Under the pieces are notes generated by a model. It was given only the letters and a program-made list of their open reading frames with translations. It made no database searches and had not been told where the DNA came from. The translations under genes were made by a program, and so were the position numbers. Of a stretch of DNA of 64,000 bases, positions 27,009 to 34,971 are shown piece after piece (position 1 is the first letter of the stretch; each line of letters opens with the position of its first letter). Source of the DNA: Halomonas sp. HL-48 (lineage in GTDB: Bacteria > Pseudomonadota > Gammaproteobacteria > Pseudomonadales > Halomonadaceae); contig NZ_LJZS01000002.1 of assembly GCF_001314875.1 (NCBI RefSeq), positions 186,001-250,000 on the forward strand, written 5' to 3'.

Positions 27009-28343
27009 TCAGGAGGGCTTAACGTCCGGCAATGGCAGGCGGGTAACGATCCGCAGGCCGCCTAGCGGGCTGCGCTCGAACCGGCAGTGGCCAGCGTAAC
27101 GCACCACCAATTGCTCCAGGATGGCAAGTCCCAGACCGTAGCCGGGGTGGCGCTCATCCAGCCGCGTGCCGCGCTCGCCGAGGCGTGCCATGTCTTGGTC
27201 GGCAACGCCGGGGCCGTCATCATCGATTGTCAGGGTCAGTGCTTCAGAGGTGGCGCTTACGTGGCATCGCACCTCGCTGGCGGCCCATTTGCCGGCATTA
27301 TCCAGCACAATGCCCAGCATCTCAGCGTAATCGTGAACGTCGATGGGTACCTGCTCGCGGTCGTTGAGCGACGTTGTCAGGGCGAACGAGGGCTGCGGGT
27401 AGAGGCTACGAAACATGTCCATCAGCCGTTGACTGTCACGCGTCAGGTGCGTCATGTGTCCCGCATGGGGACCGGCAATGCGCGCGCGACGCAGTTCGGC
27501 ATCCAACTGGGCGTTGATGTCCTCGATGCGCATCAGTAGCTTGCGGCGGCGTTCGTCGTCTATGGGTCGGCCACCTCTGAGCACCTGGGTGATTGCTGCC
27601 AGCGGGGTTTTGAGGGCATGGGAAAGGTTAGCGACCGACTCCCGCGAGCGCTGCAGGCGCAGGTCGATATCGTCCATGAAGCGATTGAGCTGGGCGACGA
27701 GGGCGTCAAGTTCGGCGGGGGCGGTGAGTGATAGGCGCTGGCGCTCGCCTGCCTGCAGGGCTTCCAACTGGTGGCGTAATTGCCAGAGTGGTCGCAAGCC
27801 GCGATTGACGGCCAGCATATTGAGCGTGACCAGCACCGCGAGCAGACCTGCCGCAATGCCGCCGACCCACCAGTGAAGGGTGGCCAGGCCCGCTTCGACC
27901 TGGGAAAAGTCCTCCCCAATCAGCAGTACGCCAGAGGTGTCTTGCCACTCGAAGTGGCGGCGATAGACCAGCAAATGGTCCCCCCTGTGTTTCACCTCAA
28001 TCAGCGCATCACCGTCATCGTCAAGCAGCGGGGCAAGCTGGCGCTGCCAGATCGGATCAGAGGCGCTGATGTCGTCATCCAGGCGTAGCACATAGAGGTG
28101 ATGGAATACCTGATAGCCTTGGCTGGCCGAAGCAAGCGATGCGGGGACCGCCAGGCGGTCTTGCTCGAGCTGATCTACCGCGTGGTCGGCTTCACGCATG
28201 AGGCGCTCGCCCAGAAAGTCCTTGGCCAGGTTCTGCAGAAACACCCCGTGCAACAGCCATGTCAGGCCGACCACCAGCAGTGCGACGCCGCCTAGCCAGG
28301 CCAGCAGTCGAAAGCGCAGGCTACGCTGATCAATGTGAAGCAA
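27009..28343 (-). CDS. copS: Copper-responsive sensor histidine kinase CopS
   Basis: Inner-membrane kinase of about 444 aa: N-terminal helix (LAWLGGVALLVVGLTWLLHG), periplasmic sensor of about 130 residues, second helix (GIAAGLLAVLVTLNMLAV), HAMP, dimerisation box with the phosphorylated His in NLSHALKTPLAAI, and HATPase boxes DNAGKWA and DDDGPGVAD, GYGLGLAI. The frame has no early ATG; TTG 28343 is preferred because AGGGG lies 6 nt upstream and the overlap with copR is then 14 nt, against 59 nt for TTG 28388. Partner of the response regulator just upstream. Confidence 0.9.
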   Translation of the reverse strand: MLHIDQRSLRFRLLAWLGGVALLVVGLTWLLHGVFLQNLAKDFLGERLMREADHAVDQLEQDRLAVPASLASASQGYQVFHHLYVLRLDDDISASDPIWQRQLAPLLDDDGDALIEVKHRGDHLLVYRRHFEWQDTSGVLLIGEDFSQVEAGLATLHWWVGGIAAGLLAVLVTLNMLAVNRGLRPLWQLRHQLEALQAGERQRLSLTAPAELDALVAQLNRFMDDIDLRLQRSRESVANLSHALKTPLAAITQVLRGGRPIDDERRRKLLMRIEDINAQLDAELRRARIAGPHAGHMTHLTRDSQRLMDMFRSLYPQPSFALTTSLNDREQVPIDVHDYAEMLGIVLDNAGKWAASEVRCHVSATSEALTLTIDDDGPGVADQDMARLGERGTRLDERHPGYGLGLAILEQLVVRYAGHCRFERSPLGGLRIVTRLPLPDVKPS

Positions 28344-28995
28344 AGAGATACCCCTGGCCGCGGCGGGTCTGGATGATCGACTTGCCAAGATAGCGGCGCA
28401 GCCGGGCTACGTACACCTCGACCAGGTTGGGCGCCGCTGCGTCCTGCTCAAGTGCGTAAAGCTGCTCCAGCAACCGCTCTTTGGAGTGAATGCGGTCAGG
28501 GTGGTGCATCAAGTACCGGAGCAGACGAAACTCAGTGGCGGTCAGCAAACGCCACGCGCCGCCGTTGCTTGAAACGCGCTGACCGGCTTCATCCAGGGAC
28601 ACACCATTGAGCGTGATAACCTGGGATAACTGGCCGGATTGCCGACGTAGCAGGGCTTTCAGGCGGGCCATGAGTTCGGCTTCGTGGAAGGGTTTGGTGA
28701 GGTAGTCATCGGCACCGGTTTCCAGGCCAACCACCTTGTCTTCCCAGGTATCGCGCGCAGTGAGTATCAACATAGGGATGGCATGTTTTTGCTGTCGCCA
28801 CTTGGCGAGCAGCTCAAGTCCCGAGCCATCCGGTAGCCCGAGGTCAAGAATGGCAAGCGCGTATTCTTCGGTGCTCATGAACGACGTGGCCGCCTTGATT
28901 GAGGCGGCCACATCGACCAGATAGCCGTTGTCTTTCAGACTCTCTGCAAGGCTTTCCGCCAGCAGGTCATCGTCTTCTAACAGCAACAGTTTCAT
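28330..28995 (-). CDS. copR: OmpR-family response regulator CopR
   Basis: 221 aa. Receiver domain (1-115): acidic pocket LLLEDDDLLAE, phosphorylated Asp in LAILDLGLPDGSG, Thr in LILTARD, Lys in YLTKPF. Winged-helix effector (about 125-220): LTATEFRLLRYLMHH and VEVYVARLRRYLGKS, RGQGYLF. Partner of CopS; the direct repeats at 29555-29571 and 16029-16045 are its likely binding sites, making the cluster self-activated by copper. It lies 9 nt after the cupredoxin gene. Confidence 0.93.
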   Translation of the reverse strand: MKLLLLEDDDLLAESLAESLKDNGYLVDVAASIKAATSFMSTEEYALAILDLGLPDGSGLELLAKWRQQKHAIPMLILTARDTWEDKVVGLETGADDYLTKPFHEAELMARLKALLRRQSGQLSQVITLNGVSLDEAGQRVSSNGGAWRLLTATEFRLLRYLMHHPDRIHSKERLLEQLYALEQDAAAPNLVEVYVARLRRYLGKSIIQTRRGQGYLFASH

Positions 28996-29004
28996 CGTAT
29001 CGCG

Positions 29005-29496
29005 TCACAAGTTGATATCGCCGTACATGCCGGACTCGTAGTGTCCTGGAATGTTGCAGGCATATTCAAGGCGTTCGACGTTTTCTGGGGCTGTCCACAC
29101 CAGTGTTTTGGATTCGCCTGCGCCAATGGTCACCGATGGCATTTGACCGCCATGCTCGCCTTCGGCCATGTCGTGGCCGCCGTGGTCACCATGGTCGCCG
29201 TCCATTTCCTGCATCATTTTACGATGTTCTTCTTGTGCGGCTTTGTCGCCAATCACAAATTCATGTTCCACGTTACCAGTATTGTTGATTTCGAACTCGA
29301 CAGTTTCGCCTGGTGCGATATCCATCTCCTCGGGGTCGAACCACATGTCGCCTGCTTCAACGCTGATGGTGCGTTCAACATCGGCGGCGTTGGCCTCGGT
29401 GTGGTCGCCACTATGCTCGCCTGAAGCCCAGGCGGTGGATGCCACACCGCTCAAGGTTGCGGCGAAAAGGGCTAGCGTAAGGGATGATTTGCGCAT
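29005..29496 (-). CDS. Periplasmic cupredoxin (azurin/plastocyanin-like)
   Basis: 163 aa with a signal peptide (LALFAATLSGVASTAWA). The type 1 copper ligands are visible: His in NVEHEFVIGD, then Cys, His and Met in YACNIPGHYESGM. A His/Asp/Met-rich insertion (MMQEMDGDHGDHGGHDMAEG) between strands may bind extra copper. First gene of the cupredoxin-copR-copS-copA-copB transcript, directly behind the copper promoter; probably a periplasmic copper buffer or electron donor. Confidence 0.92.
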   Translation of the reverse strand: MRKSSLTLALFAATLSGVASTAWASGEHSGDHTEANAADVERTISVEAGDMWFDPEEMDIAPGETVEFEINNTGNVEHEFVIGDKAAQEEHRKMMQEMDGDHGDHGGHDMAEGEHGGQMPSVTIGAGESKTLVWTAPENVERLEYACNIPGHYESGMYGDINL

Positions 29497-29539
29497 AGGG
29501 GTAGTCTCACAAAGAAAAGTTTAAAAAGCTCACCGTGAG

Positions 29540-29571
29540 TTTATAAGCTATCAACCTGAACGGAGCCTGAA
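29540..29571 (-). promoter_or_regulatory. Candidate CopR direct repeat and -10 of the cop operon
   Basis: Minus strand: TTCAGG (29571-29566), 5 nt, TTCAGG (29560-29555), 9 nt, TATAAA (29545-29540). The repeat replaces a -35 box, the standard arrangement for OmpR-type activators, and recurs at the copper ATPase operon. Confidence 0.65.
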
Positions 29572-29586
29572 ACCCACGCCGACATA

Positions 29587-29600
29587 TTGATCCGCATCAA
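29587..29600. promoter_or_regulatory. Perfect FNR/Anr box
   Basis: TTGAT-CCGC-ATCAA matches the FNR/Anr consensus completely. Its centre lies about 60 nt before the predicted cop operon start, a class I activation position, and upstream of the divergent MerR-type promoter as well. Confidence 0.55.
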
Positions 29601-29627
29601 GCAATACGCGGACTCCACTGCCGTCGC

Positions 29628-29659
29628 TTGACCTTGGGGTAACCCATAGGTTGTAAGCT
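29628..29659 (+). promoter_or_regulatory. MerR/CueR-type promoter of the small-peptide/DUF411 operon
   Basis: TTGACC (29628-29633) and TAAGCT (29654-29659) are 20 bp apart and a dyad fills the spacer: ACCTTGGGG / CCCATAGGT, seven of nine bases pairing. Long spacer plus centred dyad is the MerR-family layout, here closest to CueR copper boxes. No MerR gene lies in the window. Confidence 0.6.
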
Positions 29660-29700
29660 TTAGACGAACACGTTCATCAAGCAACTGTCAGGAGGCTATC

Positions 29701-29835
29701 ATGATGAATGCAGATTGTTTCGCGCTGATGGGGTCAATGGGCTGGTTGGGCTGGCTCATGCCACTTACAGTTCTGCTACTCGCCGGGCTGGGTATCGCTT
29801 CGCTGGTCAAATACCTGTTCAGCCGGACGAATTGA
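29701..29835 (+). CDS. 44-residue membrane peptide of the copper island
   Basis: Short ORF with ATG-ATG start, AGGAGG at 29690-29695 (5 nt spacing) and a MerR-type promoter upstream. The peptide opens with MMNADCFALMGSMGW, has one hydrophobic helix (about 15-38, WLMPLTVLLLAGLGIASLV) and a basic tail ending SRTN. It contains one Cys and five Met before the helix or at its edge, suitable for Cu(I). It is followed 28 nt later by the DUF411 gene. No family recognised. Confidence 0.75.
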   Translation: MMNADCFALMGSMGWLGWLMPLTVLLLAGLGIASLVKYLFSRTN

Positions 29836-29863
29836 TCACGTCGCTACCACTGAGGAAATACTC

Positions 29864-30310
29864 ATGAATCGAAAAACTGCCTCGCTATGGGTGTCGGGCG
29901 CGCTATTGCTGGGCGCCACCACGGCGCATGCTGCCTTGCCAGACGAAGCCACGATGTACAAGAATCCCCAGTGCGGCTGCTGCGATGGCTACGCCCGCCA
30001 CCTGGAAGAGCAGGGTGTGGACGTCACCATTGTGGACGATGTCGAGCTTGGCGAGATCAAGCAGCAGGCGGGTATTCCACATGGCCTGGGCTCATGCCAT
30101 ACCATCGAGATGGGCGAATACTGGATCGAAGGCCATGTGCCGATGGAGGCCGTCACCAAGCTATTTGACGAGCAGCCCGATGTTGACGGTATCGGCCTGG
30201 CCGGAATGCCAACAGGTACGCCGGGCATGCCCGGGCCGCAGGAAGAACCCTACGACGTCTACGCATTTAGCGATCAGGAAGATGAGCCATTCATGACGCT
30301 AGAGCCGTGA
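29864..30310 (+). CDS. DUF411 periplasmic metal-binding protein
   Basis: 148 aa with a signal peptide (LLLGATTAHA). DUF411 core: MYKNPQCGCCDGYARHLEEQ with the CGCC pair, IPHGLGSCHTIEMGEYWIEGHVP with a third conserved Cys and His, and a Met/Pro-rich tail (GMPTGTPGMPGP). Members occur in copper resistance loci and bind copper. GAGGAAAT precedes the ATG. Second gene of the CueR-type transcript, divergent from the cupredoxin operon. Confidence 0.88.
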   Translation: MNRKTASLWVSGALLLGATTAHAALPDEATMYKNPQCGCCDGYARHLEEQGVDVTIVDDVELGEIKQQAGIPHGLGSCHTIEMGEYWIEGHVPMEAVTKLFDEQPDVDGIGLAGMPTGTPGMPGPQEEPYDVYAFSDQEDEPFMTLEP

Positions 30311-30323
30311 AGTAGGTTAGAGT

Positions 30324-30731
30324 TTACGGCAGCACGTAGCTTGCAGTGACGTGGATCACCGGCTTGGATTCATCGGCGGCGGAGACAATCGACACCTCAC
30401 CGACGGCCAAGCGGCGGCCGAGCTTGAGCAGTTTGGCATGGGCGATGATGTCGTGGTCGCCCGATGCCGCGCGCAAAAAGTGGCAGTTCAGGTCGCTGGT
30501 CACGGCCATGGGCTCCGGGCCAATTTGGGCCAATATCGCCACGTACATAGCCACATCGGCAAAGCCCATCATGGTGGGGCCGGAAACGCGGGGGCCTGGG
30601 CGCAGGTGTTCATTGCCAATCGCCAAGCGCATGGTGGCGCTCATTTCACCTACCTGTTCGATCCTGCCCATCCGCTGGGGAAAGACATCGTCCAGAAAGT
30701 GTTCGATCTGCTCGGCGGTCATCACCGTCAT
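30324..30731 (-). CDS. PaaI-type hotdog thioesterase
   Basis: 135 aa, single hotdog fold of the PaaI/YbgC acyl-CoA thioesterase group. Seen: LRPGPRVSGPTMMGFADVAM (helix with the catalytic acid), AVTSDLNCHFLRAA and a long beta sheet end. Start ATG 30731 has AAAGGA upstream; an in-frame ATG 9 nt later is possible. Substrate unknown. It is convergent with the DUF411 gene. Confidence 0.85.
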   Translation of the reverse strand: MTVMTAEQIEHFLDDVFPQRMGRIEQVGEMSATMRLAIGNEHLRPGPRVSGPTMMGFADVAMYVAILAQIGPEPMAVTSDLNCHFLRAASGDHDIIAHAKLLKLGRRLAVGEVSIVSAADESKPVIHVTASYVLP

Positions 30732-30773
30732 CGCTGTTTTCCTTTCGCCTGTGACCTGATTTTCATCACGCTA

Positions 30774-30810
30774 AACAAAAGCCCCTTGAGGTGCGAGACC
30801 TCAAGGGGCT
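30774..30810 (-). terminator. glcB: Terminator of malate synthase gene
   Basis: AGCCCCTTGAGGT and ACCTCAAGGGGCT form a perfect 13-bp stem with a 5-nt loop; on the minus strand it is followed by TTTTGTTT. It lies 39 nt past the glcB stop. Confidence 0.9.
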
Positions 30811-30848
30811 GTTAGCGACTATTGTCTAGTGCGCTCTTTGTCAGGCGT

Positions 30849-33023
30849 TTACTTCGCCTTGTGCACCTGACGCCACTCGTGGAGTAGCGGCTCGGTGTAG
30901 CCAGACGGCTGGACGCGGCCCTTGAAGATCATGTCGGACGCCGCCTTGAAGGCCGTCGAGTCGGCAAAGTTCGCGCTCATGGCGGTGTAGGTTGGGTCGC
31001 CGGCGTTCTGCTCGTCGACCACCTTGGCCATGCGCTTGAGGGTTTCTGCTACCTGCGGCGCATCGACAATGCCGTGGTGCAGCCAGTTGGCAATGTGCTG
31101 GCTGGAAATACGCAGCGTGGCGCGGTCTTCCATCAGGCCGACGTTGTGGATATCCGGCACCTTCGAGCAGCCCACGCCGTGTTCTACCCAGCGCACCACG
31201 TAGCCGAGAATACCCTGGCAGTTGTTGTCCAGCTCTTGCTGCTTCTCTTCATCGGACCAGTTGGCGTTTTCGGCCACCGGCACGGTGAGTAGGTCATCCA
31301 GGAAGTCCAGCTCGCCCTGGCCTTCCAGTTCGCGCTGGACGTCGGAGACGTTGACCTGATGGTAGTGCAGGGCGTGCAGTGCCGCCGCGGTGGGTGACGG
31401 TACCCAGGCGGTGTTGGCACCGGCTTTCGGATGGCCGATCTTCTGCTCCAGCATGTTGTGCATCAGGTCGGGCATCGCCCACATGCCTTTGCCGATTTGG
31501 GCGCGGCCGCGCAGGCCACAGGCTAGGCCGACCTGGACGTTGTTCTTTTCGTAGGCGGTTATCCAGGCGGCGCTCTTCATGTCGCCCTTGCGCACCATCG
31601 GGCCCGCTTCCATGGCGGTGTGCATCTCGTCGCCGGTACGGTCGAGGAAGCCGGTGTTGATAAACACCACGCGCGAGGTGGCCTCGGCGATACACGCCTT
31701 GAGGTTGACGGTCGTGCGGCGTTCTTCGTCCATGATGCCCATTTTCAGGGTATCGCGGCTCATGCCCAGAATGTCTTCGACGCGGCCAAACAGCTCGTTG
31801 GCGAACGCGACTTCTTTCGGCCCATGCATCTTCGGCTTGACGATATACACCGAGCCGGTACGCGAGTTGCGCGGCTGGTCAGCGTCCTTATTGAGGTCGT
31901 GCAGCGCCAGCAGTGAGGTCACCACGGCGTCCAGAATGCCTTCAGGCAGTTCATTGCCGTTCTCGTCGAGTACTGCCGGTGTGGTCATCAGGTGGCCGAC
32001 GTTACGCACGAACATCAGCGAACGGCCCGGCAGGGTCACGCTGCTGCCATCGGTGGTTTGCCAGGTGCGGTCCGCGTGGAGCTTGCGGGTAAAGGTCTTG
32101 CCGCCCTTGTCGATATTTTCTTCCAGGTCGCCCTTCATCAGGCCGAGCCAGTTGCTGTAGACACCGACCTTGTCTTCCGAGTCGACCGCGGCGACGGAGT
32201 CTTCGCAGTCCATGATGGCGGTGAGCGCCGCTTCGACGACCACGTCCTTGACGCCGGCCGGGTCGGTTTTACCGATCGAGTGGTTGGCGTCGATCTGGAT
32301 TTCCAGGTGCAGGCCGTTGTTGCCCAGCAGGATGGCCTCCGGGGCGGCGGCATCGCCGTTGAAGCCGATCAGCTTGCCGGCATCCTTCAGGCCGGTTTCG
32401 CGACCGCCTTCCAGGGTCACGACCAGGTGCTCGTCGCGGATGGCATATTTGACGGCATCGCGGTGTGAGCCGGTGGCAAGCGGAGCGGCCCGGTCGAGGA
32501 CACCGCGGGCGTAGGCAATGACCTTTGCGCCGCGCTTGGGGTTAAAGCTGGTGCCTTTTTCCGCGCCGTCTTCCTCGGAAATCACGTCGGTGCCGTAGAG
32601 GGCGTCGTAAAGACTGCCCCAGCGGGCGTTGGCGGCGTTGAGCGCGTAACGTGCGTTACTCATCGGCACGACCAGCTGCGGACCCGCCTGGACGGCGACT
32701 TCGCGGTCAACGTTGGCGGTGGTGGCGCTGACGTTAGCGGGCGCGTCGACCAGATAGCCGGCGTCCTTCAGAAAGCGCCGGTAGCCGGCCATATCGCTCA
32801 CCGGGCCGGGGTTTTCGCGGTGCCAGGCGTCGAGCTTTTCCTGAAGCACGTCGCGTTCTTCTAGCAGTTGGCGATTTTTGGGCGTTAAATCATGAAATAA
32901 CGCGTCGACGCCGGCCCAGAAAGCGCTTTCGTCGACGCCTGTGCCGGGCAGAGCCTGCTGGCTGATGAATTGATCTAGATCGGCTGCCACCTGTAAACGG
33001 TGACGCGTGATACGCTCGCTCAT
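30849..33023 (-). CDS. glcB: Malate synthase G
   Basis: Condenses glyoxylate and acetyl-CoA to malate; 724 aa as in other G-type enzymes (about 720). Typical segments: [55 protein letters not shown] with the catalytic Arg, [38 protein letters not shown] and [16 protein letters not shown], the latter holding the Asp base. AGGAG is 7 nt before the ATG. A dyad like IclR operators precedes it. Needed for growth on C2 compounds and glycolate/glyoxylate released by sugar-acid breakdown. Confidence 0.97.
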   Translation of the reverse strand: MSERITRHRLQVAADLDQFISQQALPGTGVDESAFWAGVDALFHDLTPKNRQLLEERDVLQEKLDAWHRENPGPVSDMAGYRRFLKDAGYLVDAPANVSATTANVDREVAVQAGPQLVVPMSNARYALNAANARWGSLYDALYGTDVISEEDGAEKGTSFNPKRGAKVIAYARGVLDRAAPLATGSHRDAVKYAIRDEHLVVTLEGGRETGLKDAGKLIGFNGDAAAPEAILLGNNGLHLEIQIDANHSIGKTDPAGVKDVVVEAALTAIMDCEDSVAAVDSEDKVGVYSNWLGLMKGDLEENIDKGGKTFTRKLHADRTWQTTDGSSVTLPGRSLMFVRNVGHLMTTPAVLDENGNELPEGILDAVVTSLLALHDLNKDADQPRNSRTGSVYIVKPKMHGPKEVAFANELFGRVEDILGMSRDTLKMGIMDEERRTTVNLKACIAEATSRVVFINTGFLDRTGDEMHTAMEAGPMVRKGDMKSAAWITAYEKNNVQVGLACGLRGRAQIGKGMWAMPDLMHNMLEQKIGHPKAGANTAWVPSPTAAALHALHYHQVNVSDVQRELEGQGELDFLDDLLTVPVAENANWSDEEKQQELDNNCQGILGYVVRWVEHGVGCSKVPDIHNVGLMEDRATLRISSQHIANWLHHGIVDAPQVAETLKRMAKVVDEQNAGDPTYTAMSANFADSTAFKAASDMIFKGRVQPSGYTEPLLHEWRQVHKAK

Positions 33024-33112
33024 GGAGACTCTCCTGTTAAGGTGGCTGTGACGCCGTGTTAGTCGGCAGATACCCCGTCACAGTCAGAATGAAAATGCAT
33101 TTGAAATCTATT

Positions 33113-33131
33113 TGTGGAAAATAATTCCACA
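33113..33131. promoter_or_regulatory. IclR-like dyad upstream of glcB
   Basis: TGTGGAA-AATAA-TTCCACA, perfect 7-bp arms. The inner 15 bases agree with the IclR operator (TGGAAATNATTTCCA) at 12 of 14 positions. It lies 90 nt before the glcB start; the rest of the 33024-33254 gap shows no clear element. Confidence 0.5.
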
Positions 33132-33254
33132 CCTGGTCGGGCATGTAAACAGCGTAGACCCTAAAGCGCCATAATGCTCGACCAAAAGATAAGGAATGAT
33201 CGGCACGGGGCGGTGACAGGTCACCTGCCTACGAGCGGTTAAGGAGAGCAGCGA

Positions 33255-34265
33255 ATGCGCGAGTTCGATCATCTAGAGGCCCTGTTTCGCCACCACGTCG
33301 GCGACACATCGCTATCCCGCCTGGTGCCGGGCGGCACCCTTGACTCGGCGATGAACGAGTATTTTCAGCATTACGGCCTGGATGCGCTGCGCCACGATAC
33401 CCGCGATGTATACGCAGGGTTCATCGATACCGGCCGCTTTGCCCTGTGGTGCCAGGTGTGGAGCCCGCCGACGCCCAGAGGCACCGCCTTTGTGGTGCAC
33501 GGCTACTTCGATCACCTGGGGCTTTATCGTCATCTCCTCGAGCGCTTGCTGGCCAAGGGCTGGCGGGTGGTGCTGTGGGATCTTCCCGGCCACGGGCTTT
33601 CCAGCGGCGCGCGGGCGGCGATTGACGACTTTGACGACTATCAGCAATGCCTGACGCACGTACAAACCATTCTCTCGCAGCAGTCGATGGCGCCCACGCC
33701 TTGGCTTGGCGTCGGGCAAAGCACCGGCGCCGCCATTCTGGCCACCGATGCGCTGAACCGTCGCGACGCGGCAGGCTGGGACGGCTTGGTGCTATTGGCG
33801 CCGCTGGTGCGCCCCTGGGGCTGGAGCCAGGCGAGCTGGCTGCACCTGATTGCCAGTCCGTTCGTCAAGGCACTGCCACGCAAGTATCGGCCCAACTCCA
33901 CCGACGAGCAGTTCACCGAATTCTTACGCGACCACGACCCGCTGCAGCCCAACCAATTGAGCGTCGCCTGGATTACCGCCATGCGGCGCTGGATTCCCCG
34001 GCTGTTGGCCCGTGATCCACTGGATTTGCCCGTGATGATTTTACAGGGCGAGCAGGACCTCACCGTGGATTGGGAGTGGAACCTGGCGATTCTCGAAGAA
34101 AAGTTTCCCGACGCGCAGATATACCGCCATCCGGAGGCCCGCCATCATCTGGTCAACGAAGCCGAGCCGATTCGTCGCGCTTTGTTCGACGCCCTGGATG
34201 CGTTCGTTGACCGCGTGGCGCATGCCAAGTCAGCGGCAGCGGCGAGGAAGCCACCAGAATCGTAG
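33255..34265 (+). CDS. Alpha/beta hydrolase, lysophospholipase/monoacylglycerol lipase type
   Basis: 336 aa, Hydrolase_4 fold. Seen: oxyanion-side motif AFVVHGYFDHLGLY, LWDLPGHGLSSG, nucleophile elbow GVGQSTGAAIL (GxSxG), later Asp in ILQGEQDLTVDW and His in RHPEARHHLVNE. A lysophospholipase/MGL-like esterase is likely; substrate not readable. AAGGAGA lies before the ATG. It is divergent from glcB; the 124-nt gap to the next gene shows no clear signal. Confidence 0.88.
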   Translation: MREFDHLEALFRHHVGDTSLSRLVPGGTLDSAMNEYFQHYGLDALRHDTRDVYAGFIDTGRFALWCQVWSPPTPRGTAFVVHGYFDHLGLYRHLLERLLAKGWRVVLWDLPGHGLSSGARAAIDDFDDYQQCLTHVQTILSQQSMAPTPWLGVGQSTGAAILATDALNRRDAAGWDGLVLLAPLVRPWGWSQASWLHLIASPFVKALPRKYRPNSTDEQFTEFLRDHDPLQPNQLSVAWITAMRRWIPRLLARDPLDLPVMILQGEQDLTVDWEWNLAILEEKFPDAQIYRHPEARHHLVNEAEPIRRALFDALDAFVDRVAHAKSAAAARKPPES

Positions 34266-34389
34266 ACGGCAGGCGATAAGCTTTGGCTATCGATTGATTT
34301 ACGCGAGCAAGGTTAATGCTATCGACCGGCGGCTATGCGAGACTCGTGCTACGCATTAGCGTTCGTTCATTTTCCCTAAGGAGCGTGCA

Positions 34390-34971
34390 ATGACCTCTAC
34401 CCCCCCGAAAGTGCTGGTGTTTGCCGGCAGCGCCCGTGAAGGTTCGTTTAATAAACAGCTGGCGCACCTAGCGGCAAAGCGCATTGAGGCGCTGGGCGGC
34501 CACGCCACCTTCATCGATCTGAAAGACTACCCTTGCCCGCTGTTCGACGAGGATATCGAAGCGCAGGGCATGCCGGACAACGTTCTGAAGCTGCGTGCCC
34601 TCCTCGCCGAGCATCAGGCGGTATTTATTGCCTCGCCGGAATACAACGGTTTCATCACGCCGCTGCTCAAGAACACCCTGGATTGGCTGTCCCGCCCCTA
34701 CGGCGATACGCCCGGACTCGGGCTGTTTGCCGGTAAATGGGCGGCGCTGGTAGCGGCGTCCCCCGGCGGGTTGGGCGGTATTCGCGCCATGCCCCTCGGC
34801 CAGCAACTGCTCGCTAACCTGAGCCTGACGGTACTGCCGCAGCCGCTATCATTGCCCGGTGCGGGCAGCGCCTTTACCGACGGCGGTACGCTGAAGGACG
34901 AGGCCACGGCGGGCAAGCTGGATGCCCTCTGCCAGCGCCTGGTGGATCGCCTCGCGCAAACCCACCGTTAG
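34390..34971 (+). CDS. NADPH-dependent FMN reductase (chromate/quinone reductase family)
   Basis: 193-aa flavodoxin-like flavoprotein. FMN-phosphate loop VFAGSAREGSFNKQLA and the isoalloxazine loop SPEYNGFITPLLKNTLDWLS are diagnostic of the ChrR/YieF/azoreductase type. Reduces quinones, chromate or azo compounds with two electrons in known members. AAGGAG precedes the ATG. Its stop overlaps the convergent yifB stop by 4 nt. Confidence 0.9.
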   Translation: MTSTPPKVLVFAGSAREGSFNKQLAHLAAKRIEALGGHATFIDLKDYPCPLFDEDIEAQGMPDNVLKLRALLAEHQAVFIASPEYNGFITPLLKNTLDWLSRPYGDTPGLGLFAGKWAALVAASPGGLGGIRAMPLGQQLLANLSLTVLPQPLSLPGAGSAFTDGGTLKDEATAGKLDALCQRLVDRLAQTHR

